A DNA stretch of 64,000 nt from Saprospiraceae bacterium (GCA_028285545.1 JANQPA010000041.1:1-64000), one strand, 5' to 3'; shown: positions 51,504 to 61,885, counted from the first letter of the stretch. The notes: generated from the sequence alone by a model not told the origin. Translations and numbers: made by a program.

Positions 51504-53639
51504 AACATTTTCCACAGGCAAGCAAATATAAAAAGTGGTTCCCTTATCAAGGGTACTTTCAACTTCTATTTTTCCATTATGTTGCTCTACAATTCCATAA
51601 GAGATCGACAAGCCAAGGCCTGTCCCTTTCCCAACCTCCTTAGTGGTATAAAAGGGTTCAAAAATATGCTTGCGGGTTATTTCATCCATACCTTTACCAT
51701 CATCCTTGATGGCAATTATGATGTTTTCACCTTCCCGATAGGTGTTAATATAAATATTACCCTCCTCCTCGATAGCTTCGATGGCATTGCTGATAATATT
51801 CATAAATACCTGGTTAAGCTTATCAAATTGACAGCTAAGCACCGGGATCTCTCCGTATTTTTTATGAACGGTAATTCTTTCTTTTAACTCGTTTCCTAAA
51901 ATGGTAAGGGTAGCTTCCAGGCCCTCGTGTAGGTCGGCTTGTATGACTTGATCTTTGGCATTTCTGGAAAAAACCTTGAGCCCTGCTACAATATTTTTGG
52001 TGCGCAAGGCCCCTCTTTCGATGCTCCCGATAAGGCCAGCTATTTCTTTCTCCAGGTATTCCGCCTCTAATTGATCCCTCATGGCGATGATTTCTTCTAC
52101 CTGCCCGTTATTGGATTTCACTTTTAGCTCCAGGATTTTGTGCAAAAGAGGTCGAAGGTCCTGAAAATCCATCTTTAGGGCTTCTACGCTTGCCGTTACA
52201 AAGTTGATAGGGTTATTTATTTCATGAGCAATGCCTGCAGTCAACTGTCCAAGAGAAGCCATCTTTTCGGATTGTACCAATTGAGTTTGTGCCTCTCTCA
52301 ACTCTTTAAGAAGTAGGTCCTTTTCTTCCAATAAAGAATCTGTCTTATTTTTTTCTTCTAATAAAGCTGAAAATGCTTTTCGTCGCTGATGATTTACCCA
52401 AAATGAAAATAGAACCAGTAGGATCACCAGGCCCAGGCTGGTCATCAAAATATTGCGTTCCCGAGTATTGCGTTCTTCCCTTTCCTTACTGATTTTTAGT
52501 TCCTGCTGAATTTGCTCTGTCTCATATTCCGTTTTCAATTGAGCTAAAATGTATCCTGATTGCTCATTAAAAAGGGTATCCTGAAGACGAATATATTTTT
52601 GAGAATAATAATAGGCCGAATCACTTTGACCGGAAGCAGCAAAGGCTTTGGCCAATTCCTGATAACCGGCATCTGAAAGCAAGATGTTATCCCCTTTTTT
52701 TTCTGCTACCAATACGGCTTGACGCAACCATTGAATGGCCTTTTGATTTTGTCCAAACGAGAGGTAGGCCTTCCCCAACGCCCCAAAACTTCGCCCTTTT
52801 ACGCCACTTCCTTTCAACTGATCTGCCACTTCCATAGCTTGAAAAAAGGAAGCTTCAGATTTTTCAAGCATCCTCATATCCGCATAAACACCCCCTAAAC
52901 GACGGTGCATTTCCTCTACAAATTGTAAATTATTGGTGTTGGTAAAAGTGTCTAGGGCGATCAGAAATTCTTTTTCAGCTTTCTGATAATCTTTTTGCAA
53001 TCGATAGATGATTCCCAGGTTTTTATGCACAAAACCTATGCCATCGGGTATGGGGATTTCGCTATTTTGCCTGAGTTCAAGGGCCTCCAAGTGCTTTTCA
53101 ATGGCTTTATCATATTCCCCCAAATTTTGATAATTGTATCCTATTGCGCCAATAGCAGCCGCCTTGGCCAATTTTTTTTTAGGAAAATTTTCCCGAATTC
53201 GCAGGCATTTAAGATGCAAGTCTAAAGCCTTGTCAAACTGCTTCATGGCTATAAAGGAATAGCCAAGATTCAACCAGGCTACCGAAAGCTTAAAAGAATC
53301 TCCCTCGGTAAGAAAGAGTTTGGAGGCGTTTCGATAGGCTTCGTTGGCATCCAGCCAATTGCCTTTGGTCATTTCAGCTAAGCCCATTTCGATATAAGCA
53401 TCTCCTTCATTAATAAGGTCTCCTACTTGGCGGGCCTTTTGAATCGCTTTTTGGGAAAGAAAAATACAACTATCCGGCTGGCTACTGAAATAAAAATGGG
53501 CACGTTCAATCAAGCTATCAATCTCTGAACCCTTACTCAGATCTTTTGATATCCCATCATACTGAGCGCCCAATTTTATGCAATTAAAAATTAGAAAAAT
53601 CAGTAAAACACCAATTTTATCTGGATAGCTATTATTCAT
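51501..53639 (-). CDS. TPR-containing sensor histidine kinase
   Basis: A 712-residue protein: signal peptide (about 1-25), TPRs (40-355), coiled coil, one membrane segment (about 397-416, LMTSLGLVILLVLFSFWV), then HisKA (GQLTAGIAHEINNPINFV) and the ATPase domain (FMNIISNAIEAI, KDDGKGMD, GTGLGLSIS). It should sense a periplasmic signal through TPRs. It is six bases after the related kinase 53646-56297. The kinase cores of both are similar, suggesting duplication. Confidence 0.93.
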   Translation of the reverse strand: MNNSYPDKIGVLLIFLIFNCIKLGAQYDGISKDLSKGSEIDSLIERAHFYFSSQPDSCIFLSQKAIQKARQVGDLINEGDAYIEMGLAEMTKGNWLDANEAYRNASKLFLTEGDSFKLSVAWLNLGYSFIAMKQFDKALDLHLKCLRIRENFPKKKLAKAAAIGAIGYNYQNLGEYDKAIEKHLEALELRQNSEIPIPDGIGFVHKNLGIIYRLQKDYQKAEKEFLIALDTFTNTNNLQFVEEMHRRLGGVYADMRMLEKSEASFFQAMEVADQLKGSGVKGRSFGALGKAYLSFGQNQKAIQWLRQAVLVAEKKGDNILLSDAGYQELAKAFAASGQSDSAYYYSQKYIRLQDTLFNEQSGYILAQLKTEYETEQIQQELKISKEREERNTRERNILMTSLGLVILLVLFSFWVNHQRRKAFSALLEEKNKTDSLLEEKDLLLKELREAQTQLVQSEKMASLGQLTAGIAHEINNPINFVTASVEALKMDFQDLRPLLHKILELKVKSNNGQVEEIIAMRDQLEAEYLEKEIAGLIGSIERGALRTKNIVAGLKVFSRNAKDQVIQADLHEGLEATLTILGNELKERITVHKKYGEIPVLSCQFDKLNQVFMNIISNAIEAIEEEGNIYINTYREGENIIIAIKDDGKGMDEITRKHIFEPFYTTKEVGKGTGLGLSISYGIVEQHNGKIEVESTLDKGTTFYICLPVENV

Positions 53640-53645
53640 ATTTAC

Positions 53646-56297
53646 CTAATGCTTAGGTTCTATTATTTTATCGTCCTTACAAACTGTATCGCCCATAATA
53701 ACAGGTAAGTTAATAATAAATTCAGTCCCTTGTCCTGCTTCGGAGTTTACGCTTATGCAGCCATTATGCTGTTCAATAATGCCATAACTGATTGATAAGC
53801 CCAAGCCGGTTCCTTTGCCTACTTCTTTAGTAGTGTAAAAAGGCTCAAAAATGCGCTTTTGAATGTCTTTAGGCATACCCACCCCGTTGTCCCTGATTTT
53901 TATTTCAACCCCCTTCTCTATTTGCCTGGTTTTGATGTACAAATCCCCATTTTCGGGTATAGCTTCAATGGCATTACTAATAATGTTCATAAATACCTGA
54001 TTGAGCTTATCCAATTGGCAATTCACAAGCGGTAGCTGGCCATAATCCTTATGAACTTTTATCCGACCTTTAAGTCGGCTGTTCAAGATAATCAGAGTAG
54101 ATTCTAAGCCCTCATGGATATTGGCTCCCCGGAATGGGCCATCTGTATTCCTGGAAAAAATACGCAGCCCGCTAACAATATGCTGTGTTCTAATGGTTCC
54201 TCTTTCGATACCCGCTATCAATTCGTTCATTTCATTTCTTATAAACTCGGTGTCTAGTACCTTGATCTTTTCTAAAATTTTGCTGACTTGTTCCTTTGAA
54301 GAATTGTCCTGTAAAGAGTGAACTTCATCCAATAGCAGATTGATTTCTTCCAAATCCATCTTTAAAGCTCGGGCATTGGTACTTACAAAATTCAGGGGAT
54401 TATTTATTTCGTGGGCAATTCCAGCGGTTAGTTGACCCAGGGAGGCCATTTTTTCTGATTGTACCAACTGGGTTTGTGCTTTTTTCAAATCACTTAATAA
54501 CTGCTCAAGCTCTTGTTTTTGAGTGGATAAAATGGTATTGGCCTTCCTCCTGAGTCGGCTCAAGCGATAAATAAAACCGGAAATGATCAAAAACAAAAGC
54601 ATAAACCCCAGCATTAAGCTACGGAAGAGCCTCTGTCTCTGGCTTTTCAACTCAAAGTTTTTTTGCTGTAAGTCCAAATCCAATTGTGCCTGGTCTTTTG
54701 CAGCCAGTGCAATCTCTCGATCTTTGACCTCTAAATTTAATCGTTCCTGGGCTAGCTCAAGGGCCTGTTCTGACTGATCTTTTTCTAAAAGTGCAATTTG
54801 TCGATCTTTTTGTTCGGTCTCCAATTGTCTTTTAGCTAATAGTAGAGCTTGGGCAGTATTTTCTGCTTCATACTGTTGTTGAGCTAATTCTAGTGCCTGC
54901 TGGGCTTGTTCTCTTTCCAGCTGTTCTCTTTCCAACTGACTAGCCTGGAGTGCTTTTTCTTGGCGAAGTCGCTCATTTTCCAGCGAATCCTGCCTAAATT
55001 TTAAGGCTTCTATTTCCCGATCAATTAGTAATAAACTCATTTCTTTTTCGGTTTGCTCCACGGAAAAGCGCCTCATCAATTGTTTTTCCTGATCTGAAAG
55101 CCGTTGTTGAAACAAAGTGTCTTTTAAAAGCGCGTGCTTCTGATAAAAAGTAAAGGCTTCTTTGAAGTCATTGATTTGTTCAAAAATACTGGCACGGGTG
55201 CGATAGCATAATTGTTCTATGTTCTTGTCCTTGATGGTAAGAGCCATTGAGATCGCCTGTTGATTATAGACATAGGCATTATTGATATCATTAGTGTTCA
55301 GGTAAATAATGGCTATCAAATTACTGACATTGGCCAGCATTCGAAAGTCAGGAGAAGGCATTTTTCTTAGTTTGCTTTCCGCTTTGAGAAGATTGGATAG
55401 AGAATTAGAATAATCTCCCAGATTTTGATAAAGAATCCCCACATTGGTTAAGGTGATGGGATTGCCTCCTTCCTTGGGCCGGAATTGCTCTTCAGTTTCA
55501 AAAGCCAGACTGAAATAATTGAGTGCTTCCGGCAGGTTTTTCAGTTGGCGATACAAGACACCAATATTATTCAGAGAAATAATAATTTCTGAGGTGTCTT
55601 TTTGGGCAATATTGATATCGAGTAATTGTTTATTATAATCCAGTGCTTTTTCAAACTGCTGGCTTTCCTTGAAGACTTTGATAATTTGACGAAGACTTTC
55701 AATCCGCCCCTCTTCATTGTTTAAGGAATCATGGATGGCATAGATGTCAAAATTGTATTTTTGAGATTCTTCCAACTGCTGAAGATCATATTTATTTTGA
55801 GCCATTCCTTCCAAGGTCTTTAATCGTAATGAAATATTATCACTAGCTTCTTTACTCATTAACACGTCACTATGATGCCGGAAGGCTTTTTCATAAATAT
55901 GCCATCTTTCATAAAGCTCTGCCAGTTCAAAATGCAGGGCATTTACTTTTTCTTCCTGTTTAACTCTTTCTCTCAGATTTAAAGTCAACAAGTAATTGCG
56001 AAGGGCTTTTTCAATTTCACCGTCTAGTTCCCAACTTTTTGCAATCAATTGCAGGCTTTGGGCCATGCAGCTGGTATCCTTTTGTTGCAAACAAAGGTCA
56101 TAGGCCAATTGAGCATAAATCCTTGAACTATCAATCTGAGCTTTTTGATAACTATTCTCTGATTTTTTCAAAAAAGAAAAAGCTTCCGGACTAGTTGCCT
56201 CTTGTCCAAAAATAAAGGAGGAGCACCAAATACTAAAAATGGTGTGGAGTAAGAGCCTCCGGGACCTGTTAATTTTCAAAGTGGGCCTCCTTTTCAT
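53646..56297 (-). CDS. TPR-containing sensor histidine kinase with long coiled coil
   Basis: A 883-residue protein: signal peptide, TPRs (about 50-390), a very long coiled coil (about 420-545) with a 28-residue repeat (DRQIALLEKDQSEQALELAQ and DREIALAAKDQAQLDLDLQQ), a membrane segment (about 553-572), then HisKA (GQLTAGIAHEINNPLNFV) and ATPase (FMNIISNAIEAIPENG, RDNGVGMP, GTGLGLSIS). It starts one base after the TonB receptor stop, so it is translationally coupled to it. It likely relays receptor occupancy; that is inferred. Confidence 0.93.
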   Translation of the reverse strand: MKRRPTLKINRSRRLLLHTIFSIWCSSFIFGQEATSPEAFSFLKKSENSYQKAQIDSSRIYAQLAYDLCLQQKDTSCMAQSLQLIAKSWELDGEIEKALRNYLLTLNLRERVKQEEKVNALHFELAELYERWHIYEKAFRHHSDVLMSKEASDNISLRLKTLEGMAQNKYDLQQLEESQKYNFDIYAIHDSLNNEEGRIESLRQIIKVFKESQQFEKALDYNKQLLDINIAQKDTSEIIISLNNIGVLYRQLKNLPEALNYFSLAFETEEQFRPKEGGNPITLTNVGILYQNLGDYSNSLSNLLKAESKLRKMPSPDFRMLANVSNLIAIIYLNTNDINNAYVYNQQAISMALTIKDKNIEQLCYRTRASIFEQINDFKEAFTFYQKHALLKDTLFQQRLSDQEKQLMRRFSVEQTEKEMSLLLIDREIEALKFRQDSLENERLRQEKALQASQLEREQLEREQAQQALELAQQQYEAENTAQALLLAKRQLETEQKDRQIALLEKDQSEQALELAQERLNLEVKDREIALAAKDQAQLDLDLQQKNFELKSQRQRLFRSLMLGFMLLFLIISGFIYRLSRLRRKANTILSTQKQELEQLLSDLKKAQTQLVQSEKMASLGQLTAGIAHEINNPLNFVSTNARALKMDLEEINLLLDEVHSLQDNSSKEQVSKILEKIKVLDTEFIRNEMNELIAGIERGTIRTQHIVSGLRIFSRNTDGPFRGANIHEGLESTLIILNSRLKGRIKVHKDYGQLPLVNCQLDKLNQVFMNIISNAIEAIPENGDLYIKTRQIEKGVEIKIRDNGVGMPKDIQKRIFEPFYTTKEVGKGTGLGLSISYGIIEQHNGCISVNSEAGQGTEFIINLPVIMGDTVCKDDKIIEPKH

Positions 56298-56298
56298 A

Positions 56299-58596
56299 TC
56301 AAATTGATTTTTTTAGTTCCAACTGAACGCCTACCGTCCATATCCTCGGTCGCTGTGGTACTTGAGAAAATCCTTCTGCACCTCCAATAAATACGTTATA
56401 ATATCTTCTGTCAAATAGATTTTTGACTCTGGTAAATAGGGTCAGACGCCACTTTTTTTGCTCACTTAGTCGGTATCTGGCGAACATGTTCACCAGAGTA
56501 AAAGGAGGGTTACTTACCGCATTACCTTCATCATCCAAAATAGATCCATAAGAGGAACTACGATAAATTAATCGTGGAGAAATGGAAAATCGGGCATGCG
56601 TCCATTCCATTCCAGCTTTGAATTTATGCCTGGCATTGAACAAAAGCAAGCCTTCATTGGATGTGCCATCCGTATAGGAATAGCCAGCATAAAAATTAAG
56701 CCCCATTCCGTTTTGAAGGTTAAAAACAGCATCCACTCTTGCTGCTGTACCGTACACCTCTGCTTTACCCTCATTTAATCCAGTTTCAACAAATGCTACC
56801 TCTACATCTTTGAAGGAAGTCACCTCTTCATTTTGGGCAAATTTATTAATGAGGTTATTGATTCGGGTATAAAAACCATTTAGACTGAAGACTACATTAT
56901 TGGATAAAACGTATCTAAAACTCCCTTCCAGGCTTCTCAATTTTTCTGGCTCCAGGTCTGGATTGGATAGGTGAAAAAAATTGGAACCCAGGCCAATGAT
57001 TTCTCCATCATCATTTGTTCTGGAATAAAAAGATCCGTAATGGGAATTGGATTTACGAGGGGAAGGAGAAAGCAAGGCTTCACCATATAAAAATTTAAAG
57101 CTCAACTCTCTTTTTGGATTCCACACCAGCCCCAATCGGGGATTTAAACTTCTTCCATATCTGGTATTAATATCATACCTAAGTCCAGCCGTAATGCTTG
57201 CCGTTGAGCCTAATTTGGATTGATACTGTAAATAGCCTCCAAAGTTGAGGTAGTGCAAATAAAAAAAGTCTTGTTGTATGCTCAGGTCGTTTCCATCTTT
57301 ATCAACAACATTACTTCCAAGGTAATATTGCTGCTGCAGGTCGGCCGGCTGATCGAAGTCAAAAGGAAAAGGAAGGTCCCCGGTAAGAGGTAGATCATCC
57401 AGAATTTCATAGCTAAAGCCTGCAATTAAATTAGCCTGGCTTGAAAAATTGTATTGTAAGCGCTCTTCCCATTTTTTACTTTTCCCAAATTCCATTTTAT
57501 ATCCTGGCTCATAACTGGTATAGGTGTTGATAAAAGCAGTTTGATTATCCAGTTGATAAGTATGAAATGAAAAAATGCTTTGCAATCGCCATTTTAGATT
57601 ACTGCTTCGGAAAACGTGTCTTGCATAAAGGGTTTCAATAAAATAAGCGAAAAGCGACTCTTTGGAATAAATGCAATATTCAGGCTGGGAGGAGCCGCAA
57701 GTTGAGTAAGAATCATAATGGCGGTTATAATTAATCTCTAAGTCTTTAAACTTCACATTGGCATTGGCATAATACGAGGTGGTTGGCATCTCAAACTTGC
57801 GATCATTATTTTCAAAGCTGGAGCTAACGGCTTGCTGAAAAAATGGAGAAATTAAAACTTCACCGTTTGGCAAATATCGTTCATTATACCAGGCAAATTC
57901 TTGGGGGTACAGGTTTTGGAAATCAGGCTCATCAGATCGATAAAAGGCACCATTAAAAGAAAAGGTGAAGTCTTCAATTTTTGTGCTCAAAGCAATGGAA
58001 TTGTGCGTTGTTCCATATTGCCCATAACTGGTTTTTATTTTAGTGTCTGAGCGTTCATTTTGGGAGGTGATAATCTGAATAATCCCCGAAAAAGCATCAA
58101 CACCATACAAAGAGGAAGCCGGGCCAATGATAACTTCTACTTGTTCAGCATGATCAATAGCGAAGTTGTATCCCAGGGAATGTGTATCTCCGGTAGGTGC
58201 TGAAATTCTGATTCCATCTTGGAGTACCAGGAATTTTTCATTACCCGCTACCCCTCTTAGGCTGATGTGTTGATTAAATTCCGGAGAACCATAATTTTGA
58301 ATTTCTACTTCCGGAATATCTTCCAGGATATCTAAAAGGCTTTCATATCCACGGACCGCGATTTGTTCTTTGGTGATGACATGAATAGTGGCGGGTGCTT
58401 CTGAAGCAAATTGCTCTATTTGGGCGGCTGTGATAATTTTTTTGTTTAAGATGTTTTCAACCAATTTACGATCGCCAGATAAATCTTCGGCAGTCAAGGC
58501 AAAAAGTTGATTATTTACAAAAACAGAATCTTCCTGAGCATTTATTATGCTTGGAAGTACTAATAAAATTATCACAAAAATTTTCGCTGTTTTCAT
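56299..58596 (-). CDS. TonB-dependent receptor linked to sensor kinases
   Basis: A 765-residue outer-membrane receptor: signal peptide (about 1-20), plug domain (55-170; PATIHVITKEQIAVRGYESLLDILEDIPE, SLRGVAGNEKFLVLQDG, GPASSLYGVDAFSGII), and a beta barrel to the C-terminus (RIWTVGVQLELKKS). It lacks the CarboxypepD-reg-like N-terminal domain of SusC and has no STN domain. A Cys pair in an outer loop (STCGSSQPEYC) could form a disulfide. Substrate unknown. It heads an operon with two histidine kinases and a receiver. Confidence 0.93.
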   Translation of the reverse strand: MKTAKIFVIILLVLPSIINAQEDSVFVNNQLFALTAEDLSGDRKLVENILNKKIITAAQIEQFASEAPATIHVITKEQIAVRGYESLLDILEDIPEVEIQNYGSPEFNQHISLRGVAGNEKFLVLQDGIRISAPTGDTHSLGYNFAIDHAEQVEVIIGPASSLYGVDAFSGIIQIITSQNERSDTKIKTSYGQYGTTHNSIALSTKIEDFTFSFNGAFYRSDEPDFQNLYPQEFAWYNERYLPNGEVLISPFFQQAVSSSFENNDRKFEMPTTSYYANANVKFKDLEINYNRHYDSYSTCGSSQPEYCIYSKESLFAYFIETLYARHVFRSSNLKWRLQSIFSFHTYQLDNQTAFINTYTSYEPGYKMEFGKSKKWEERLQYNFSSQANLIAGFSYEILDDLPLTGDLPFPFDFDQPADLQQQYYLGSNVVDKDGNDLSIQQDFFYLHYLNFGGYLQYQSKLGSTASITAGLRYDINTRYGRSLNPRLGLVWNPKRELSFKFLYGEALLSPSPRKSNSHYGSFYSRTNDDGEIIGLGSNFFHLSNPDLEPEKLRSLEGSFRYVLSNNVVFSLNGFYTRINNLINKFAQNEEVTSFKDVEVAFVETGLNEGKAEVYGTAARVDAVFNLQNGMGLNFYAGYSYTDGTSNEGLLLFNARHKFKAGMEWTHARFSISPRLIYRSSSYGSILDDEGNAVSNPPFTLVNMFARYRLSEQKKWRLTLFTRVKNLFDRRYYNVFIGGAEGFSQVPQRPRIWTVGVQLELKKSI

Positions 58597-58626
58597 AAGT
58601 CATCAGCATTGGGGAAGTTTAAATTT

Positions 58627-58670
58627 TTAAAGATATTTTGAGAAGGCTAAGCTTCTCAAAATACCTTTAA
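58627..58670. terminator. Stem-loop between beta-barrel and TonB receptor genes
   Basis: Perfect 12-base arms (58634-58645 with 58652-58663), extending further with mismatches. It lies after the minus-strand beta-barrel gene (stop at 58706) and before the TonB receptor start. Weak U run; terminator or processing site. Confidence 0.55.
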
Positions 58671-58705
58671 TACTTACTACTGTTAATTTAACATAAAAAA
58701 TCGAT

Positions 58706-59260
58706 TTAAAATTTATAGGCTGCACCTACTTTGATAACTCCTAACCCGAAGCCAAGCTCTGCAAAAGCCCCCCAGTTCTCTGAAAAGTTATATCTGGCTC
58801 CAACGTGTGTGGCGAATTCCAAGCCACCAACACCAATGCCGCCGTCATCAAGATCGGTAGTACTAGATCCTGTACCAATGAAATAATATCCTAAGGAAAG
58901 TCCAGTATAAACATCCCAGGTGTCAGATTGCAAAAAATGTGGGTGCCAGCTTGCTCGTCCTACTACGGCCACGTACGTGTAGCTCCATTTGCTATCCCAA
59001 AAACTGTAATTACCGGATTTGTAGGCAATATTTCCTCCCACGGATAAATTCCCTGGGCCGAAGTTATCTTTAATTCCTGTTTCGTATCCAGCTATAATCA
59101 ATGGTGTTTCGGAGGTAGTAAAAGCGGTGGTCCATGCTCCCAGGCCGATACCTAGAGTTGCTACGGATTCTCCTTTGACCATTGTTTGGGCTTGTAGGGT
59201 ATTATGGCTCGTAAAAAATACTACTAGCAGTGAGGCGATAATAATTATTGATTTTTTCAT
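58706..59260 (-). CDS. Small outer-membrane beta-barrel protein
   Basis: A 184-residue protein with signal peptide (about 1-25, TLQAQ). Alternating strands end in a barrel-like C-terminus (GLGVIKVGAAYKF) and glycine-rich turns. It resembles the OmpW/outer-membrane beta-barrel class of about eight strands. Ligand unknown. It is upstream of the TonB receptor on the same strand, separated by a hairpin. Confidence 0.78.
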   Translation of the reverse strand: MKKSIIIIASLLVVFFTSHNTLQAQTMVKGESVATLGIGLGAWTTAFTTSETPLIIAGYETGIKDNFGPGNLSVGGNIAYKSGNYSFWDSKWSYTYVAVVGRASWHPHFLQSDTWDVYTGLSLGYYFIGTGSSTTDLDDGGIGVGGLEFATHVGARYNFSENWGAFAELGFGLGVIKVGAAYKF

Positions 59261-59486
59261 GATGGTTTGATTTCTTGGGTAAAGTAATTTGAGTTAATAA
59301 GGTTATTGAATTGGTTTTGATTTTTTGAGATTTGCCATCACTTTTGTTGGATGACACTACAAATATGAGGGCTTAAAGGATGGTGCCGCACTTCCAAAGC
59401 AGTCAAGTGGTTAAATTATGAGATAGAGTGGTAATAAATGGTAGTGAATTTATTCTTACATTAGGTTTCTCAAATACCTCACTATT

Positions 59487-60653
59487 ATGATTACGCCTGA
59501 TAATTCGCTTGGACTGTGGGTCATTTTACTGATTGCTGCTCTTTTTGGAATGGTTGGAGAACGCCTTGGATGGTTTAAAAAGATTTCCGGAGCTTTGATG
59601 ACCATTATTCTTGCCGCTGTTTTTACAAGCATTGGTTTAATTCCAAATGCTTCCGATACCGAAATTAGTGTTCCCAGCTATGATTTCGTATTCACCTACT
59701 TTATTCCTTTTTCCATTCCATTGCTTTTATTCAAACTTCATTTGAGGAAAATCATCAAAGAATCTGGTCGACTATTGATTATTTATTTGATTAGTGCTGG
59801 TGGTGTGGTATTGGGAGCCTTATTGGCTTTTTCCTTGATTAATTTAGGCCCAGAAACTTATAAGGTAGCCAGTGTATTCATCGGTACTTATATTGGAGGT
59901 AGTGTAAATTTTATGGCCGTAGCTGCCACTTTTGATTTTTTAAGGAGCAGTTTATTTCCTTCTGTGATAGCGGTTGATAATGTATTCACCTATGTGTATA
60001 TCATGCTTTTGTTTTACATCCCTGCATTTAATTTTCTTAGAAAATATTATCCTGAAGCAGAAATTGACGAGGACGATGATGTGGATTATAAGACTGAGGA
60101 AGTTCCTAAAGCTCCTGGTGGTTTATTAGAAGCTATAACCGTTTGTTTGTTAATCAGTGGCTTAATATGCTGGGCGGGCACGGCCATTTCCGGATGGCTG
60201 GCTGCATTGATCCGTACAGACATCAACCTGGATATGCTGGTCATCACTACTTTGATTGTGATTTTGGCCAACCTAATACCCAATTGGCTCCAAAAATATG
60301 ATACCATTGCCTTTGATTTGGGAATGTTTTTATTATACATCTTCCTGGCTGTGATTGGGGCCTCTTGTGACTTGAGACTCTTATTTACCACTATCCCCGG
60401 TATCCTGATGATGGCCACTATTATACTTTTCGTGCAGTTAATCATCAGTTTATTGGTAGGAAAATGGTTAAAATTTAGTTTGAAGGAAATTATGATTGCC
60501 TGCTGCGCCAATGCAGCTGGACCATCCGTCACTGCTCCAATGGCCATTACATTTAAAATGAGAAAAACGGTCACACCAGCAATTTTGATAAGTATACTTG
60601 GCTATCTTATAGGTACTTTTATTGGAGTTGGTATTGGTATATTGTTACAATAA
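59487..60653 (+). CDS. DUF819 family membrane protein
   Basis: A 388-residue protein with about ten membrane segments. It matches DUF819 (YjcL-like), a group of uncharacterised inner-membrane proteins with a transporter-like pattern; sodium coupling is suspected for relatives only. Features: MVGERLGWFKKISGALMTII, GTYIGGSVNFMAVAATFDF and the C-terminal CCANAAGPSVTAPMAITFKMRKTVTPA. It is followed after 24 bases by an AraC-type regulator on the same strand. Confidence 0.88.
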   Translation: MITPDNSLGLWVILLIAALFGMVGERLGWFKKISGALMTIILAAVFTSIGLIPNASDTEISVPSYDFVFTYFIPFSIPLLLFKLHLRKIIKESGRLLIIYLISAGGVVLGALLAFSLINLGPETYKVASVFIGTYIGGSVNFMAVAATFDFLRSSLFPSVIAVDNVFTYVYIMLLFYIPAFNFLRKYYPEAEIDEDDDVDYKTEEVPKAPGGLLEAITVCLLISGLICWAGTAISGWLAALIRTDINLDMLVITTLIVILANLIPNWLQKYDTIAFDLGMFLLYIFLAVIGASCDLRLLFTTIPGILMMATIILFVQLIISLLVGKWLKFSLKEIMIACCANAAGPSVTAPMAITFKMRKTVTPAILISILGYLIGTFIGVGIGILLQ

Positions 60654-60677
60654 TTTGGATTTGTATTGTTACCCGAC

Positions 60678-61808
60678 ATGGATTTTTTCTTGATTATTGG
60701 AATAAGTCAGGTCCTCTTATTTAGTGGATTATTATTTTCAAAGAGGGAAAAGAAAAAAGCAGATGTTTATCTTCTTGCCTGGTTTTTATTGGCAGGCTTT
60801 CATTTATTATTTTATCATATCAGTTTTAATGATCTTATTGATGAAAAAACCAACTGGCTGATATTTGGTTTCTTTTTTCCACTTTTATATGGACCACTAT
60901 TATATTTTTATGTTGTAGAATTAACAAGAGTTCAACGCATTTCTCTTTTTTATAAATTTTTACATCTCTCCCCATTTTTAATCTTATCTCTTTCCATTAT
61001 AATTTATCAATCATTTTATTCCACTGATCCGATATATTTGGTTAGAGAGGGTCAGTTATTATTCTATTCAAATGCCCCTGAAATATTCCAAAACAATGAC
61101 CTTTTTATGGCTATTCAGGGTGGGTTTTATCCCTTTTTCAATTTGTGGTTGTTACAAAAGCATCGTCAAAATATCAATCACCAGTTTAGTAATCTTCAGC
61201 TCATTACTTTGAACTGGTTAAAAGTATTTATCCTCATAATGCTAGTTGGTTACCTCCTTATTGCCCTCGTTTTATTTTTTGGCGACCCTTTCGTGGGCTC
61301 AAAGATTTCAAAACTCAATATAGTAGCAGGCATATTAAGCATTGAAGTCTTTTTTCTTGGCTTTTATGGAATCAAACAGACACAGGTATTTACCGAATCT
61401 TCTGTTACATTAACTATCGAAAAAAATACGCCTAAATATGCCAAATCCGGATTCAGTTCTGAAAAAGCTCAGAGAGCCTTTCTTAAACTTGAAAAATTTA
61501 TGCGTGAAAAAAAACCTTTTCTCGACTCAGGTTTAACCTTGCAAAAGCTGGCTTCAGATTTGGACTTACCCCCAAATCATTTATCTCAATTAATCAATTC
61601 TCATTATGAGCAAAATTTTTATGATTTTATCAATAGCCAAAGAGTCAAAAAGGCTGCTTCAATGCTAAAAGATCCTTCATTTTCAAATATTACAATCCTC
61701 CATATCGCCTTCGAGTCAGGATTCAATTCTAAAGCTCCATTTAATAATGCATTCAAAAAACATATGGGCATGACTCCCTCTTCATTTCGCAAAAAACATC
61801 TTTCCTGA
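60678..61808 (+). CDS. AraC-family transcriptional regulator with membrane N-terminus
   Basis: ATG at 60678 (MDFFLIIG) gives 376 residues; the TTG at 60666 is less likely. Six or seven membrane segments fill residues 1-230. The C-terminal AraC HTH (about 265-370) includes LTLQKLASDLDLPPNHLSQLIN, NFYDFINSQRVKKAASML and HIAFESGFNSKAPFNNAFKKHMGMTPSSFRK. Membrane-embedded AraC regulators are common in Bacteroidota; the signal is unknown. It lies just after the DUF819 gene, possibly in one operon. Confidence 0.9.
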   Translation: MDFFLIIGISQVLLFSGLLFSKREKKKADVYLLAWFLLAGFHLLFYHISFNDLIDEKTNWLIFGFFFPLLYGPLLYFYVVELTRVQRISLFYKFLHLSPFLILSLSIIIYQSFYSTDPIYLVREGQLLFYSNAPEIFQNNDLFMAIQGGFYPFFNLWLLQKHRQNINHQFSNLQLITLNWLKVFILIMLVGYLLIALVLFFGDPFVGSKISKLNIVAGILSIEVFFLGFYGIKQTQVFTESSVTLTIEKNTPKYAKSGFSSEKAQRAFLKLEKFMREKKPFLDSGLTLQKLASDLDLPPNHLSQLINSHYEQNFYDFINSQRVKKAASMLKDPSFSNITILHIAFESGFNSKAPFNNAFKKHMGMTPSSFRKKHLS

Positions 61809-61885
61809 TTTATTTCCAGGAATTGGTTTCACCCTTCACGGAAAGACGATTGAGGACTTTGGCAGCACTAGCTTTGGTGCCAAAA

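Noticed and set aside
56299..58596. SusC/SusD polysaccharide utilisation locus
   Set aside because: No SusD gene follows and the receptor lacks the SusC N-terminal domain.
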